Below are positions 1 to 9,311 of a stretch of DNA of 64,000 bases, one piece after another. Each line of letters begins with the position of its first letter. Positions within the stretch are counted from its first letter, which is position 1. The notes beneath the pieces were generated by a model. It searched no databases. It saw only the letters and a list, made by a program, of their open reading frames with translations, and had not been told where the DNA came from. A program made the position numbers and the translations under genes. The DNA is taken from positions 3,607,545 through 3,671,544 of the forward strand of contig NZ_KQ031382.1 in NCBI RefSeq assembly GCF_000384335.2, in the 5' to 3' direction. The DNA comes from Hyphomicrobium sp. 99. GTDB lineage: Bacteria; Pseudomonadota; Alphaproteobacteria; Rhizobiales; Hyphomicrobiaceae.

Positions 1-843
1 GCCGGTGTCCGCAAGAACCTCGAGTGCCACCTTGAGATCCCGCAGACGCGCGCCCTCGAGCGTCACGTCGCCACCCGTCGCGGCAACCGCCATCGCAAAT
101 GTACCGGTTTCGATACGGTCCGGCAGCACCGTGTGCACCGTGCCCTCGAGACGATCGCGCCCCTGAATCCGGAGTGTAGATGTGCCGATTCCTTCAACCG
201 TCGCGCCCATCTTACTGAGGCAAAGGGCGACGTCGCCAATTTCGGGCTCACGCGCCGCGTTTTCGATGACCGTTTCGCCCTTGGCCAGCGCCGCGGCCAA
301 GAGAACGTTATGGGTCGCCCCGACCGACACTTTCGGGAACACGATGCGCGCGCCGTGAAGTCCTTTCGGGGCCCGCGCGATGACATAGCCCGCGTCGATA
401 TCGATTTCCGCGCCCAGCGCCTTGAGGCCCATCAAATGCAGGTCGACCGGTCGCGTGCCGATCGCGCAACCGCCGGGCAATGACACGCGTGCCTCGCGCA
501 TGCGCGCGACGAGAGGTCCGAGCACCCAGAAACTCGCCCGCATCCGCGAGACCATTTCATAAGGCGCCGTCGTATCGACGATATCGCGCGCCGTCAGATG
601 GATGGTGTCGCCGAGATGGCTGGGAGGACCGGGCCGCTTGCCGTCCACCGCCAGATCGACGCCATGATTGCGCAGAATGCGCACCAGGAGATTGACGTCA
701 GCCAGATTGGGCACGTTCTTCAGCGTCAGGCGGTCTTCGGTAAGAAGGCTCGCGATCAGAAGCGGCAATGCCGCGTTCTTGGCTCCTGAAATCGGAATTG
801 TACCGCTTAGCGGCTTCCCGCCGACGATTTTGATCCGATCCAT
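1..843 (-). CDS. murA: UDP-N-acetylglucosamine 1-carboxyvinyltransferase (MurA), partial
   Basis: MurA transfers enolpyruvate from PEP to UDP-GlcNAc, the first committed step of peptidoglycan synthesis in the cytoplasm. The reading frame is open to the window edge, so only the first 281 codons of roughly 420-430 are present and the C-terminus is missing. It starts at an ATG at 843 and reads [20 protein letters not shown]. The conserved Lys22-Asn23 pair (GAKNAALP) and the loop [12 protein letters not shown] with the catalytic Cys126 are both present. A Cys at this position is the normal fosfomycin-sensitive form. The protein looks intact as far as it can be read. Confidence 0.97.
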   Translation of the reverse strand, partial: MDRIKIVGGKPLSGTIPISGAKNAALPLLIASLLTEDRLTLKNVPNLADVNLLVRILRNHGVDLAVDGKRPGPPSHLGDTIHLTARDIVDTTAPYEMVSRMRASFWVLGPLVARMREARVSLPGGCAIGTRPVDLHLMGLKALGAEIDIDAGYVIARAPKGLHGARIVFPKVSVGATHNVLLAAALAKGETVIENAAREPEIGDVALCLSKMGATVEGIGTSTLRIQGRDRLEGTVHTVLPDRIETGTFAMAVAATGGDVTLEGARLRDLKVALEVLADTG

Positions 844-957
844 GTAAGCCTATTGTCTCCGTGATGAAAACGGGAACGAATCTCGATCCCGCGCCAAGCA
901 AAGGGTGATTAAAGGTTGCCCGCCACCCTGAGCAAGCGGCTTTTACGACAGAGGAGC

Positions 958-1140
958 CTAGGACTCGTTCTTGTCCGGAGGAGGGTCGCCGCCCTCTACA
1001 CTCTGGCGCCGGGCCGCGGCCTTGCGCCGCTTCAAGTTGGCCCTGAGCTCTTCAGCGAGCCGATCCTGGCGCGTGAGCTTGCCGGCACCTTTCCCAATAC
1101 CTGCGTTTCCTGGCCGCTTTGGCTGGAAATTGCCCGTCAT
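958..1140 (-). CDS. small conserved basic protein of unknown function
   Basis: A 60-residue, strongly basic protein (MTGNFQPKRPGNAG...) with a central helical stretch LAEELRANLKRRKAAARR. I chose the ATG at 1140 because the longer frame needs a TTG at 1179, and a GGAGG-like stretch lies upstream of 1140. Short proteins of this kind are common beside murA in Hyphomicrobiales, which I recall rather than see here. No domain is recognised. The Lys/Arg-rich composition would suit nucleic-acid or ribosome contact, but that is only inference. Confidence 0.6.
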   Translation of the reverse strand: MTGNFQPKRPGNAGIGKGAGKLTRQDRLAEELRANLKRRKAAARRQSVEGGDPPPDKNES

Positions 1141-1325
1141 GATCGGTCTCTCGCCCTCCGCACGTGTCGCCGGCTTCAATTTTAATTTGCCGGCCCCGCC
1201 TGTTAGCAGCTTGGCTTTCGGTCTTGCTCGCCGTCAAGCCTTGTGGCAGTGTCCGCCCGCCCGAAGCAGGAGCGTACCAACGCGACGCCCCTGGGATGTC
1301 CGATTCTTTGAGGCATTCGCCTTCA

Positions 1326-1385
<60 letters not shown>

Positions 1386-1400
<15 letters not shown>

Positions 1401-1416
1401 GCCTAAATGCTCAAAA
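1386..1416 (+). repeat. attL: left 31-bp direct repeat at the tRNA-Thr 3' end
   Basis: The 31 bases from 1386 to 1416 (starting CCTCCGGCAGCACCA) are repeated without mismatch at 13233-13263. Both flanking bases differ (C versus G on the left, A versus G on the right). The repeat covers the last 15 nt of the tRNA and 16 nt beyond it, the usual placement of an attachment core for tRNA-directed tyrosine recombinases. Confidence 0.9.
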
Positions 1417-1454
1417 ACCCTTGGAAATCAAGGTTTCTTGCTCCGTGTTGTACG

Positions 1455-1463
1455 CAGTCAACA
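1455..1463 (+). repeat. CAGTCAACA motif near attL (possible recombinase arm site)
   Basis: The 9-mer CAGTCAACA occurs here, 39 nt inside attL, and twice more close to attR at 13152-13160 and 13164-13172. The left copy and the last right copy are each followed within a few bases by CGGCAAC. Repeated short motifs beside an attachment core often bind integrase or excisionase; that role is inferred here. Confidence 0.35.
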
Positions 1464-1521
1464 TATACGGCAACAAAACCCTCTGAGAGAACGACGATGA
1501 CATCACTCATCGGAGTCCCCT

Positions 1522-2270
1522 TTGGGCAACAAACCGCAGCTCCCCGACCCCATCAACCGTGACGGCTATTGGTGTCTTGTCCGGCGAGTCCCGTCGGACT
1601 ACGCCGCAATCGACAGGCGCAAGTTCGTCAAGATCAGCACGGGCATCCGAGTGGCGCAGGACCCACGTGGAATTGTCACCCGGCAAAAGGTGAAAGCGCT
1701 TAACGACCAGCTCCACACCTATTGGAAAAACATCACCGCCGGTCATGATCCCAAAGCCTCGCTGGCGGCCCTTGATGCCGTCAAAAAAGCGCCGAACCTC
1801 GAAGTTCCCGTCCTCTCATTGACCGAACTCTTCTCTCAAGGCCTCCCGAACCTCATCGAAAGACTCAAGACCGTCACCAACGGCAGACGGCTGGAAAACG
1901 TCATTTCCATTGACCCCGCGCAAATCCTTCCCGACATCATGTTGGCGGCCGGGCTGCCGGATGACCTCATGTCCAGGACACCTGAGGACGGTCTTCGGGT
2001 CTCACAAATCCCAAGTATTTCGATCGCGCCGATAGTCTGAGCGCTGCCGTCAAGAAGGCGCTCGATCGCCGCCAGCTTATCCAAAAAGAGGGCCAGACCC
2101 TCTATTCGCTCCGCCACACACTTGCCGACAGACTACGTGCCGCCGAGGCGCCAAAAGATATCGAAAAGGAGATTATGGGCCACTCCCACATGTACGGGGA
2201 GGGCACGACGCTCGAACACCGCCAACGGTGGCTCAAGAAAATTGTCTTCACGCCACCTTCGCGCGTATAG
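1522..2270 (+). pseudogene. tyrosine recombinase (integrase) remnant, frameshifted and internally deleted
   Basis: The first frame (TTG at 1522) gives an integrase N-terminal domain (GYWCLVRRVPSDYAAIDRRK) of the DUF6538-like, arm-binding type. It stops at 2038-2040. From about 2000 the +2 neighbouring frame continues to TAG at 2268-2270. That frame encodes the C-terminal catalytic part, with SLRHTLADRLRAAEAPKDI (Arg, His), a following GHS, and a downstream Tyr. The two pieces total about 260 residues, well short of the roughly 400 or more expected, so the SAM-like core and part of the catalytic domain are lost in addition to the frameshift. Its position next to attL identifies it as the original island integrase. 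Confidence 0.85.
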
Positions 2271-3394
2271 CGGCCACAAGTTTCGCCGCTCTCGCGACTG
2301 GATCATCGTGACGGGCCTATTCAAGGGCCCGCTCCAGCGGAGATATCCAAATCCCGTAACTCGGCGAAGCATGCACAGTGAGATAGGCTATGTACTCCAT
2401 TGCCATCTCAACATCCTCAACGGTAAATTTTGCGGTCGAGACCTGATCCATTCCCCATCGATTGCAGAGCTTCTTCACTGCTTCAATCGGGTTGTTCCGC
2501 GTTCCGTGAAGCTCCGGGTAATCCCGTAGTGCTCCGTAATTCACATGTTGGTGAGGACGGACACTAAGCCGGAATAGGATGCCTTTGAACTGGTTCCGGT
2601 CTGGCCGTGCGTGTCCGTCTCGCGTGAGGGGGCCAACACACTGGGGCGGAGCACTTCACCTAAGACCGAGTACAGAAAGCGCTCGATTGCTCCCCCGAAA
2701 CCCGGCGAATGACGGCGCCAGGAGAGCCCGCGCGGAACAATGCATAACAACACTGAGGATTGCGTACCCCAAACTACTCCGTAGTTACGGGCGCACGTCC
2801 ATCTCCAACAAGGATAAAAGGTCCCCAATTCCTCGGCTCTGCGTCCTCAGTTGTTTGCGCATCCGCAAGAACAGCCTGCATCGAAAAACGCACTGCGTTC
2901 GCCCGGCCCATTTGCGGGTGGTCTCGAAGAAAGGAAAAAATCTTTGTTGCAAGCTTTGGAGCGGTGATGTCGCAATTCTGAATTGGAGATTTTTCCACTT
3001 AGAAATAACTGTACTAGTTCGGTCACGCTTGTAGCGAAAACCGCGCCCGCCTAATGTTGGACAGAGTTACATTTATTTCTGAGGGTTCGGCAATTTTATA
3101 TTGGAGCCGATGAACGGCAAAATTCTGACTGTGCTCAGCAGCTGGTCCGACGACCTCCGGCACGCTGACAGATTAGTCTTGTTGTTGGGGCCGTAACTTA
3201 CGGCATTTCGCATCTTCTTATTTCTACAGCATTCGTAACTTACTGCGCAGCTTTTGGAACTCGCCGACCGGCAAGCGAAACTTATCACAGAGCTATATTT
3301 TTATGCGAGCGTCGGCCTCTTGCCGACTCACTTCTCCCATGCGCCGGACCCGAAATTGTCTCGCAGGATAATCTAAAGCTGGGGACCAAGGTGA
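2271..3394. other. 1.1-kb gap without a convincing gene
   Basis: No reading frame here has recognisable homology or a clear ribosome binding site. The most protein-like frame is the minus-strand ORF at 2317-2544, listed separately. The right part (about 3000-3300) is AT-rich and contains a short hairpin, GCCGTAACTTACGGC near 3190. It probably holds the promoter of the glycan gene starting at 3395. The stretch looks like decayed island DNA. Confidence 0.5.
2317..2544 (-). CDS. possible small hypothetical protein or gene fragment
   Basis: A 75-residue minus-strand frame starting at GTG 2544. Its composition is protein-like, with a mix of charged and aliphatic residues (for example KFTVEDVEMAMEYIAYL), unlike the Arg/Pro-rich shadow frames around it. 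I do not recognise it. It could be a leftover of a longer gene destroyed in the island, or a chance ORF. Confidence 0.25.
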   Translation of the reverse strand: MNYGALRDYPELHGTRNNPIEAVKKLCNRWGMDQVSTAKFTVEDVEMAMEYIAYLTVHASPSYGIWISPLERALE

Positions 3395-5125
3395 ATGCAG
3401 GATAATAAAGCGTGGGAGCGGCGTTTGGGTGCGTTGGAGAGGCGATCTCACACGTTTAGCGCAGCCTATCGGCGTGCACTGGCAGTCCCGCTTCCGCCGC
3501 CAGATTGGCAAGCACCTCGCGCATTATTCATCAGCGGCGCTCCGCCGCGCACAGAGACAGAATTGTGCCTGATGAAGGCACTCTCGGTGGCCGGGTGGAA
3601 TCCGATCCCAGTCATCATGATGCAACCCGAAGTTCTGAAGACGTACTACAAAATACTTGGTCCGACCGAGATATATGAATGGTCCGATCATCTGCCCGAC
3701 CCGGCGATTTTTACCGAACGTGCCGAAGCTGCAATTGCTTCCTGTCACTCACTTGAGGATTTGAAGGCACTTCAAGTTGGCGGCGTTCGTGTGGGCGGCC
3801 ACGCTATTTCTAGTACGCGCCGGCGCCAGCGCATCGGCAGCATAGACTTTCGATCGCGTGAGATTCGGGAACTTCTTGTGACGTATCTCGCGAACTCAAT
3901 GGCTGCCGCTCAAGCCGCCTCAGCCGTCATCGCTGCCACGTCGCCAAAATTGGTGCTTGCGGTAGATACTGTTTATACGCCGAAAGGCGAGATTTTTGAT
4001 ACCGCGCTTGCCGCCGGCATTCCGTTCATACGCTGGTTTCCGGGGCACAAGAACAACACTCTCATGTTAAAGCGGTACACGATCGCCAATCGTGACTCGG
4101 ATTTGAATTCTCTGTCAGAGCCATCCTGGCAGTTGGTGAAGAATATGGCGTGGAATGCGTCCTATTCTCAGGAGGTTGAGGACGAGCTCTTCGGTTCATA
4201 TTCGGCCGGCGACTGGTATGGTGAAACTGCGACACAATTCGAAAGGCCAGTTGTTGACGCTGCGTGCGTGCGTTCTGCCCTCGGAATTGACAACTCTAAG
4301 AAGCTCGCCGTCGTTTTTGCTCACATTGCTTGGGATGCATCGTTTGGCCGTGGCCGTGACTTGTTCAATGACTATGAAGAATGGCTTGTCGAGACTGTGC
4401 GGGTCGCATGTGCCAACACTCAAGTGCAATGGCTAATTAAAATCCATCCTGCCCACGTCGGCAAAAGCGAAATTGACTTTGAAACAGTCGAGCCAAGTGA
4501 AGTTCGCATCTTGCGCGAACGAATTGGCGTGCTCCCATCGCATGTGAAGCTGATACCGGCCGACGTCAAAGTCAGCACCTACTCAATCTTTCCTCTAATG
4601 GACTGGGGATTGACCGTCCGTGGAACAGCTGGACTCGAGGCGGCGCGCTTGGGCATCCCAGTGCTTACATGTGGAACAGGACGCTACGATGGAAGAGGGT
4701 TCACTATCGACTCAGAAACCAGAGAAGAATATTTGGCCAAGGTGGCGCGGGTGCACGAGATCCCACCATTGTCAGCGGAGCAAACGGAACTCGCCAATCG
4801 CTATGCATTTGCATTGTTCCGGCTGCGCCCCCTTCCACTGTCCACCGTTACGTTAGAATACAATAAAAAATACGGCGTCGACGCTTTCTACAGTGGCGTG
4901 CACATTCGCAACCGCACACTGAGAGACTGGATCGAGGCGAAAGACTTGAATGCATTTGCAGACTGGGCGACGTGGTCCGATGCCGAGGATTTTCTACTGC
5001 CGCCCGCTCGAGCTGCAGGACGGATACGCGGCTCGCCCAAGCAGTACAACGCCAATGCCCTTGGGGCCGCCAGGCGCTGGTTAGATTTTACGATCAAGAT
5101 TAGCCGTCGCCCACAAGGCGCATAG
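3395..5125 (+). CDS. capsule-type glycosyltransferase-like protein (GT-B fold)
   Basis: A 576-residue cytoplasmic protein. The C-terminal half carries a KIHPAH motif (residues 349-354). Further on is RGTAGLEAARLGIPVLTCG (409-427), then GRYDGRGFT. This arrangement, HP followed by a G-x-E-A-x-x-x-G-x-P-V segment, is typical of the capsule polysaccharide biosynthesis family (KpsC/KpsS-like) and other GT-B nucleotide-sugar transferases. No signal peptide or membrane segment is seen. It is the first gene of the island's sugar block, so a plausible role is adding the sugar made by the downstream CMP-sugar genes. The donor and acceptor cannot be read from the sequence. Confidence 0.65.
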   Translation: MQDNKAWERRLGALERRSHTFSAAYRRALAVPLPPPDWQAPRALFISGAPPRTETELCLMKALSVAGWNPIPVIMMQPEVLKTYYKILGPTEIYEWSDHLPDPAIFTERAEAAIASCHSLEDLKALQVGGVRVGGHAISSTRRRQRIGSIDFRSREIRELLVTYLANSMAAAQAASAVIAATSPKLVLAVDTVYTPKGEIFDTALAAGIPFIRWFPGHKNNTLMLKRYTIANRDSDLNSLSEPSWQLVKNMAWNASYSQEVEDELFGSYSAGDWYGETATQFERPVVDAACVRSALGIDNSKKLAVVFAHIAWDASFGRGRDLFNDYEEWLVETVRVACANTQVQWLIKIHPAHVGKSEIDFETVEPSEVRILRERIGVLPSHVKLIPADVKVSTYSIFPLMDWGLTVRGTAGLEAARLGIPVLTCGTGRYDGRGFTIDSETREEYLAKVARVHEIPPLSAEQTELANRYAFALFRLRPLPLSTVTLEYNKKYGVDAFYSGVHIRNRTLRDWIEAKDLNAFADWATWSDAEDFLLPPARAAGRIRGSPKQYNANALGAARRWLDFTIKISRRPQGA

Positions 5126-5190
5126 GGATCAATTTCAGGTCCGCGGCGCTCGTAGAGCTGTGTCAGCGACTATACGATGAGGATTTCAGA

Positions 5191-6042
5191 ATGTTCTTCT
5201 CTGACAAGAAAATCGTCGAGAGCAAGCCACTCAATCTGTTGGGGTTACAGGTGCTCAGGTCGGTGGGAGCTCGTTTTGTCCACCGTTGCCGTCACATACC
5301 GATTGAGCCCAGCGTAAAGGACAAGGTGCGCCAGGTGGAGAGGAATGGCATTGTCCTCTGGCACGATTTCCTTAGTGGCGATCATTTCAACGCGCTGAGG
5401 GCTGAATGCATGGATCTCCCGGGGAGCAGCAGGCCAGGGTCTTACGTTCGGGATAGTGGGCCAAACCGTGACGCGCGGATTCGCGTGTCTGATCTCGATT
5501 TAACACTCGTGCCGGCGCTTGTTCGATTTCTCAACGATTTCCGCCTCAGAGCGCTTTTTGAGGGAGCGGAACGGCGACGTCTTGGTGATCTTGGTCAATA
5601 CGCGAAGATCGAGCGCATCACGCAGGGGGAGAAAACGGAAAAAAGAGATCCGCAAACTGAACTTCACAGCGACATCTACTTCACGAGCCACAAAGCATGG
5701 TTTTATTTGACAGATGTTACGATGGCGAGCGGGCCGCTCACCTATGTCGAGCATACTCACCAATTGACACCAAATCGCCTCTACCGTGTGTACGAGCACA
5801 GCACGACCATGAAGCCCGGCGACGATCCCTCACGACGAGTTAACTCACGCGAGCGCGCTTCACTTCCAAAAGCAACAGTCGTCGTGTGTCCTGCCAACAC
5901 TTTAGTCGTGGCGAACACATGTGGATATCACGCTCGGCTCCAAGGCGTTGCGGGCCAAGAACGGTGCTCAATACATATTGAAGTTCGTGCCAAACGCCCC
6001 TTTCGACTGGACGGAGGAGTTGCAACATTCTCGAAAAACTAA
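5191..6042 (+). CDS. phytanoyl-CoA dioxygenase-like Fe(II)/2-oxoglutarate oxygenase
   Basis: A 283-residue protein with the iron facial triad of the family: TELHSD (His159, Asp161) and, about 85 residues later, CGYHARL (His247, with Arg249 as a candidate 2-oxoglutarate contact). WFYLTDV and SGPLTYVEHTH between them match the double-stranded beta-helix core of PhyH-type enzymes. Members hydroxylate small molecules using 2-oxoglutarate and O2. Its place between the glycosyltransferase and the CMP-sugar genes suggests it oxidises a sugar or lipid intermediate, but the substrate is unknown. It starts at ATG 5191, 65 nt after the previous gene. Confidence 0.75.
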   Translation: MFFSDKKIVESKPLNLLGLQVLRSVGARFVHRCRHIPIEPSVKDKVRQVERNGIVLWHDFLSGDHFNALRAECMDLPGSSRPGSYVRDSGPNRDARIRVSDLDLTLVPALVRFLNDFRLRALFEGAERRRLGDLGQYAKIERITQGEKTEKRDPQTELHSDIYFTSHKAWFYLTDVTMASGPLTYVEHTHQLTPNRLYRVYEHSTTMKPGDDPSRRVNSRERASLPKATVVVCPANTLVVANTCGYHARLQGVAGQERCSIHIEVRAKRPFRLDGGVATFSKN

Positions 6043-6243
6043 TTTCGCGTGAGCGAGGTCGCTAGTACGGCCTTCGATAAGGACGGCGACTACCGCGATG
6101 CTCGAGAAACCCGACAGGCTTTTCATGCGATGTGGCTCGGCTTCTCGCCGACCTTGTAGGGACCGGGTGGCTTGCTGAGCTGACTAAACCGGTGACGGCT
6201 TTTGGCCACCACCACGATGAAACTTTGATGGGATGCTGCAATC

Positions 6244-7245
6244 GTGCCTGATGTGCGCCTCTCCGCTCCGATCTTAATCGCCGGATTTGGTTCCGCGGGG
6301 CGACGGCATTTCAGGAATCTACGGTCCCTTGGATATAGAAAATTTGTGTTTTTGCGAAGTGGTCTCGGCGTTCTGAATGATCGCGAGATCGCTGATTTCC
6401 CGTCTACACATAGCTTAGAAGTGGCCCTGAGTTATAAGCCCAAAATTATCGTGGTAACAACGCCAAGCGCTACTCATTTGGAGATTGCCTTGGCAGCCGC
6501 CGAGGCAGGCTGCGACCTTTATATTGAGAAGCCACTTGGGCACGATCTGAAGAATATTGATCGGCTGCTCGCTGCAATTCGCAAACGGCATTTAGTCGCG
6601 ATGGTCGGTTGCCAATTTCGTTTTCATCCAATGCTCGTGGAACTTCGCGCGATGATCTGCCGTGGGCAACTAGGCTGTATCGCAGGAGCAGCTGCTGAGT
6701 ATGGTGAGTACCTTCCTGGCTGGCACCCCTGGGAGGACCATCGAAACAGCTATAGTGCTCGCGCTGAATTAGGCGGGGGCGCGATACTGACTCTCATTCA
6801 TCCGCTGGATTACCTGCACAATCTTTTCGGGGAGTGGCGACGAATTCAAGCGTCGGTGAGGCGCGTGTCGTCCCTGGATACTCCAGCCGGGGAAGACTGG
6901 AGCGACATCAACGTTGAATTCGTGAACGGCGTCCTGGCTCATGCTCACGTCGATTACGTTCAACGCCCGGCGACACACCGGCTGAGCGTGGTGGGCGACA
7001 GGGGGCGTGCGATCTGCGACTTCGAAGCGGGCGAATTGCGTTGGTGGCCGACGCAAGGTGAAATGATCGAGCGTCGGGTCCCGGATGGTTTCGAACGCAA
7101 CACGATGTTCTTAGACGCGATGCACCACTTCCTACATTGTGTGAGAGACCGGACCGAGCCGCAGATACCAATAGCCGATGGCATTGCAGTGCTCAAAATG
7201 GCGTTGGAGGCGCGGCGTGTTGCTTCGGACCAGATCGATGCTTAG
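6244..7245 (+). CDS. Gfo/Idh/MocA family sugar oxidoreductase
   Basis: A 333-residue NAD(P)-dependent dehydrogenase. The N-terminal Rossmann fold shows AGFGSAGRRH (residues 13-22), then VVTTPSATH, and the family signature EKPLGHD with Lys96. The C-terminal domain has GGGAILTLIHPLDY (His186, Asp189), corresponding to the catalytic H-x-x-D region. It starts at GTG 6244, the first codon that keeps the complete nucleotide-binding strand. The stop overlaps the start of the SDR by 8 nt, so the two are translated together. It probably oxidises or epimerises a sugar precursor in the CMP-sugar pathway. Confidence 0.85.
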   Translation: MPDVRLSAPILIAGFGSAGRRHFRNLRSLGYRKFVFLRSGLGVLNDREIADFPSTHSLEVALSYKPKIIVVTTPSATHLEIALAAAEAGCDLYIEKPLGHDLKNIDRLLAAIRKRHLVAMVGCQFRFHPMLVELRAMICRGQLGCIAGAAAEYGEYLPGWHPWEDHRNSYSARAELGGGAILTLIHPLDYLHNLFGEWRRIQASVRRVSSLDTPAGEDWSDINVEFVNGVLAHAHVDYVQRPATHRLSVVGDRGRAICDFEAGELRWWPTQGEMIERRVPDGFERNTMFLDAMHHFLHCVRDRTEPQIPIADGIAVLKMALEARRVASDQIDA

Positions 7246-8071
7246 TCCCGTTTCACCACTCTTTGACTTATCCGGACGTGTTGCCGTGCTGACGGGCGGC
7301 GCCGGTCTACTCGGCCGACAATTTGTTCGAACACTGCTTCTCGCACGAGCGCGTGTGGTTATTGCAGATATCGATGAATGCGCTGCGCAAGGTGAAGCGA
7401 CAGCGGCTGTTGATGCTGTCGGCGGCGAGGCAATGGCATGGAAGGTTGATGTCACGCGTCAGGAAGACGTAGCAGCGATGATAGATGCCACACTCTCACG
7501 TTGGGGACGGCTCGACATATTGATCAACAACGCTGCCATCGATCCCAAAGCCTACGCGGAAAGGGGTAGCACTCTTTCGAATAGTTTTGAGGATTTTCCA
7601 CTTTCGTCGTGGCAGCAGTCACTCGACGTCAATCTCACAGGGGCCTTTATCTGCGCGCAGGCCGCCGGTCGGGTCATGACGCTCGCAGGGCGCGGCGTCA
7701 TTCTAAACATTTCTTCAACCTATGGCCTCGTAGCTCCCGATCAGCGCTTGTATCAACGTGACGACGAAGAGCAGCAGCGCGCATTCAAGCCCGCAAGTTA
7801 TGCCGTCACGAAGGCAGCCATCGCTCACCTTACGCGATATTTGGCAGCTTATTGGGGCGGGGCGGGCATTCGCGTGAATACGCTGACCCCTCACGGTATT
7901 TTTGACGGTCATGACGAACAGTTTACGCGGCGCTTTAACGGTCGCTCTCCGCTAGGTCGCATGGCGCGGGCGGACGAGATGAACGGACCCCTTCTTTTTC
8001 TTGTGTCCGACGCATCATCCTACATGACCGGTGCGAACCTTGTGGTCGACGGGGGCTGGACGGTGTGGTGA
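7238..8071 (+). CDS. short-chain dehydrogenase/reductase (SDR)
   Basis: A 277-residue classical SDR with TGGAGLLG (residues 19-26) for cofactor binding, NNAA (97-100), and the catalytic Ser160, Tyr188 and Lys192 (SYAVTKAA). It ends in the usual MTGANLVVDGGW. I use ATG 7238 rather than an earlier in-frame ATG at 7178, because the extra residues read as the neighbour's shadow and 7238 gives an 8-nt overlap with the previous stop. It overlaps the cytidylyltransferase by 7 nt. Related SDRs sit beside CMP-nonulosonate genes in other bacteria (for example ptmA in Campylobacter), so reduction of a keto-sugar precursor is likely. Confidence 0.85.
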   Translation: MLSPVSPLFDLSGRVAVLTGGAGLLGRQFVRTLLLARARVVIADIDECAAQGEATAAVDAVGGEAMAWKVDVTRQEDVAAMIDATLSRWGRLDILINNAAIDPKAYAERGSTLSNSFEDFPLSSWQQSLDVNLTGAFICAQAAGRVMTLAGRGVILNISSTYGLVAPDQRLYQRDDEEQQRAFKPASYAVTKAAIAHLTRYLAAYWGGAGIRVNTLTPHGIFDGHDEQFTRRFNGRSPLGRMARADEMNGPLLFLVSDASSYMTGANLVVDGGWTVW

Positions 8072-9300
8072 AACAAACCGAAGTACTCGCGATCATCCAG
8101 GCGCGCGGCGGTTCGAAGGGATTGCCGAACAAAAATCTCCTGCCGCTTCAGGGGCATCCTCTGATCGCCTACAGCGTGGCCAGTGCACTCGGCGCCGCCA
8201 GGGTAACACGCACTATCGTCTCGACGGATAGCGAGGCGATCGCTGACGCCGGCTGTTCTTATGGTGCCGAGGCTCCCTTTCGCCGCCCTGCGTTAATTGC
8301 CGATGATGACACGCCGGATCTTCCGCTATTCCAACACGCGCTCGATTGGCTCTGGGAAAATGAGCGATATCGACCGGAGATCGTTGTGCAGTTGCGGCCC
8401 ACCACTCCCTTGCGGCCAAGAGGACTGATAGACCACGCGATATCGCTGTTGGAATCCGATCAGAAAGCAGACTCCGTTCGAGGCGTCACTGCTCCCAAGC
8501 AAACTCCCTACAAGATGTGGCAGCCGGCTGAAGGCGGATATATGAGGCCGTTGCTCGATACAAATCTGCATGAACACTACAACCTGCCGCGGCAAAAATT
8601 GCCCGAGGTGCTTTGGCAAACCGGCCATATCGACGCGATTTGGACGCGGACGATTCTCGAACAGCAATCGCTGACCGGTCGACGTGTGCGCCCGATTATG
8701 GTCGATCCGGCCTATTGCATCGATATCGATACGATTGCGGATTTCGATGCCGCGGCCCGTGCCATGGCCGCGGAGACACTCGATATCTATAGGCCAATAA
8801 GGCTGGGGAATTCGGCTTCAGAGTCAAAGCTTCCAGCTACCATCGATCTTATCGTTTTTGATTTCGATGGGGTGTTCACAGACAACCGCGTACTGGTGTT
8901 TTCAGATGGAACGGAAGCCGTTGCCTGCGACCGCGGAGATGGCCTGGGTATTTCCCAATTGCGAGGCCTTGGAATTCCGCTCGTGGTCTTGTCGACCGAA
9001 GCAAATCCCGTTGTCGCGTCTCGCTGCCGGAAACTCGGGCTGGAATATCTCCAGGGGCTGAATGACAAGCTGGCAGCGCTCCGCACGGTGAGCGTCGATC
9101 GAGGTGTCTCAATGTCCAACACGATTTTTGTTGGAAACGACGTCAACGATCTCCCGTGTTTGAAGGCTGTTGGATGTGCAGTCGTGCCGGCTGACGCGCA
9201 CGCTGCTGTGCTCCCTCATGCGCATCTCATACTGACGCGGCCGGGTGGACGCGGAGCGATCAGAGAATTTTGCGACGTAATACTAAAAGCATTTTTATAG
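8065..9300 (+). CDS. CMP-nonulosonate cytidylyltransferase fused to KdsC-like HAD phosphatase
   Basis: A 411-residue bifunctional protein. Residues 1-240 are an acylneuraminate cytidylyltransferase: IIQARGGSKGLPNKN (10-24) binds CTP, and QLRPTTPLRP and QTGHIDAIW are typical of NeuA. From about residue 260 a HAD domain follows with DFDGVFTDN (Asp266, Asp268), a Ser/Thr motif LSTE, Lys in NDKLAAL and GNDVNDL. All four HAD motifs are present, so the phosphatase should be active. Animal CMP-sialate synthetases have a similar tail. The start is GTG 8065, overlapping the SDR stop. It should activate an acidic 2-keto-3-deoxy sugar to its CMP form and may also dephosphorylate the precursor. Confidence 0.88.
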   Translation: MVKQTEVLAIIQARGGSKGLPNKNLLPLQGHPLIAYSVASALGAARVTRTIVSTDSEAIADAGCSYGAEAPFRRPALIADDDTPDLPLFQHALDWLWENERYRPEIVVQLRPTTPLRPRGLIDHAISLLESDQKADSVRGVTAPKQTPYKMWQPAEGGYMRPLLDTNLHEHYNLPRQKLPEVLWQTGHIDAIWTRTILEQQSLTGRRVRPIMVDPAYCIDIDTIADFDAAARAMAAETLDIYRPIRLGNSASESKLPATIDLIVFDFDGVFTDNRVLVFSDGTEAVACDRGDGLGISQLRGLGIPLVVLSTEANPVVASRCRKLGLEYLQGLNDKLAALRTVSVDRGVSMSNTIFVGNDVNDLPCLKAVGCAVVPADAHAAVLPHAHLILTRPGGRGAIREFCDVILKAFL

Positions 9301-9311
9301 GAGAGATAATA

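Noticed and set aside
2541..3034. Several short frames on both strands in the left island gap
   Set aside because: Overlapping low-quality frames without ribosome binding sites or recognisable motifs.
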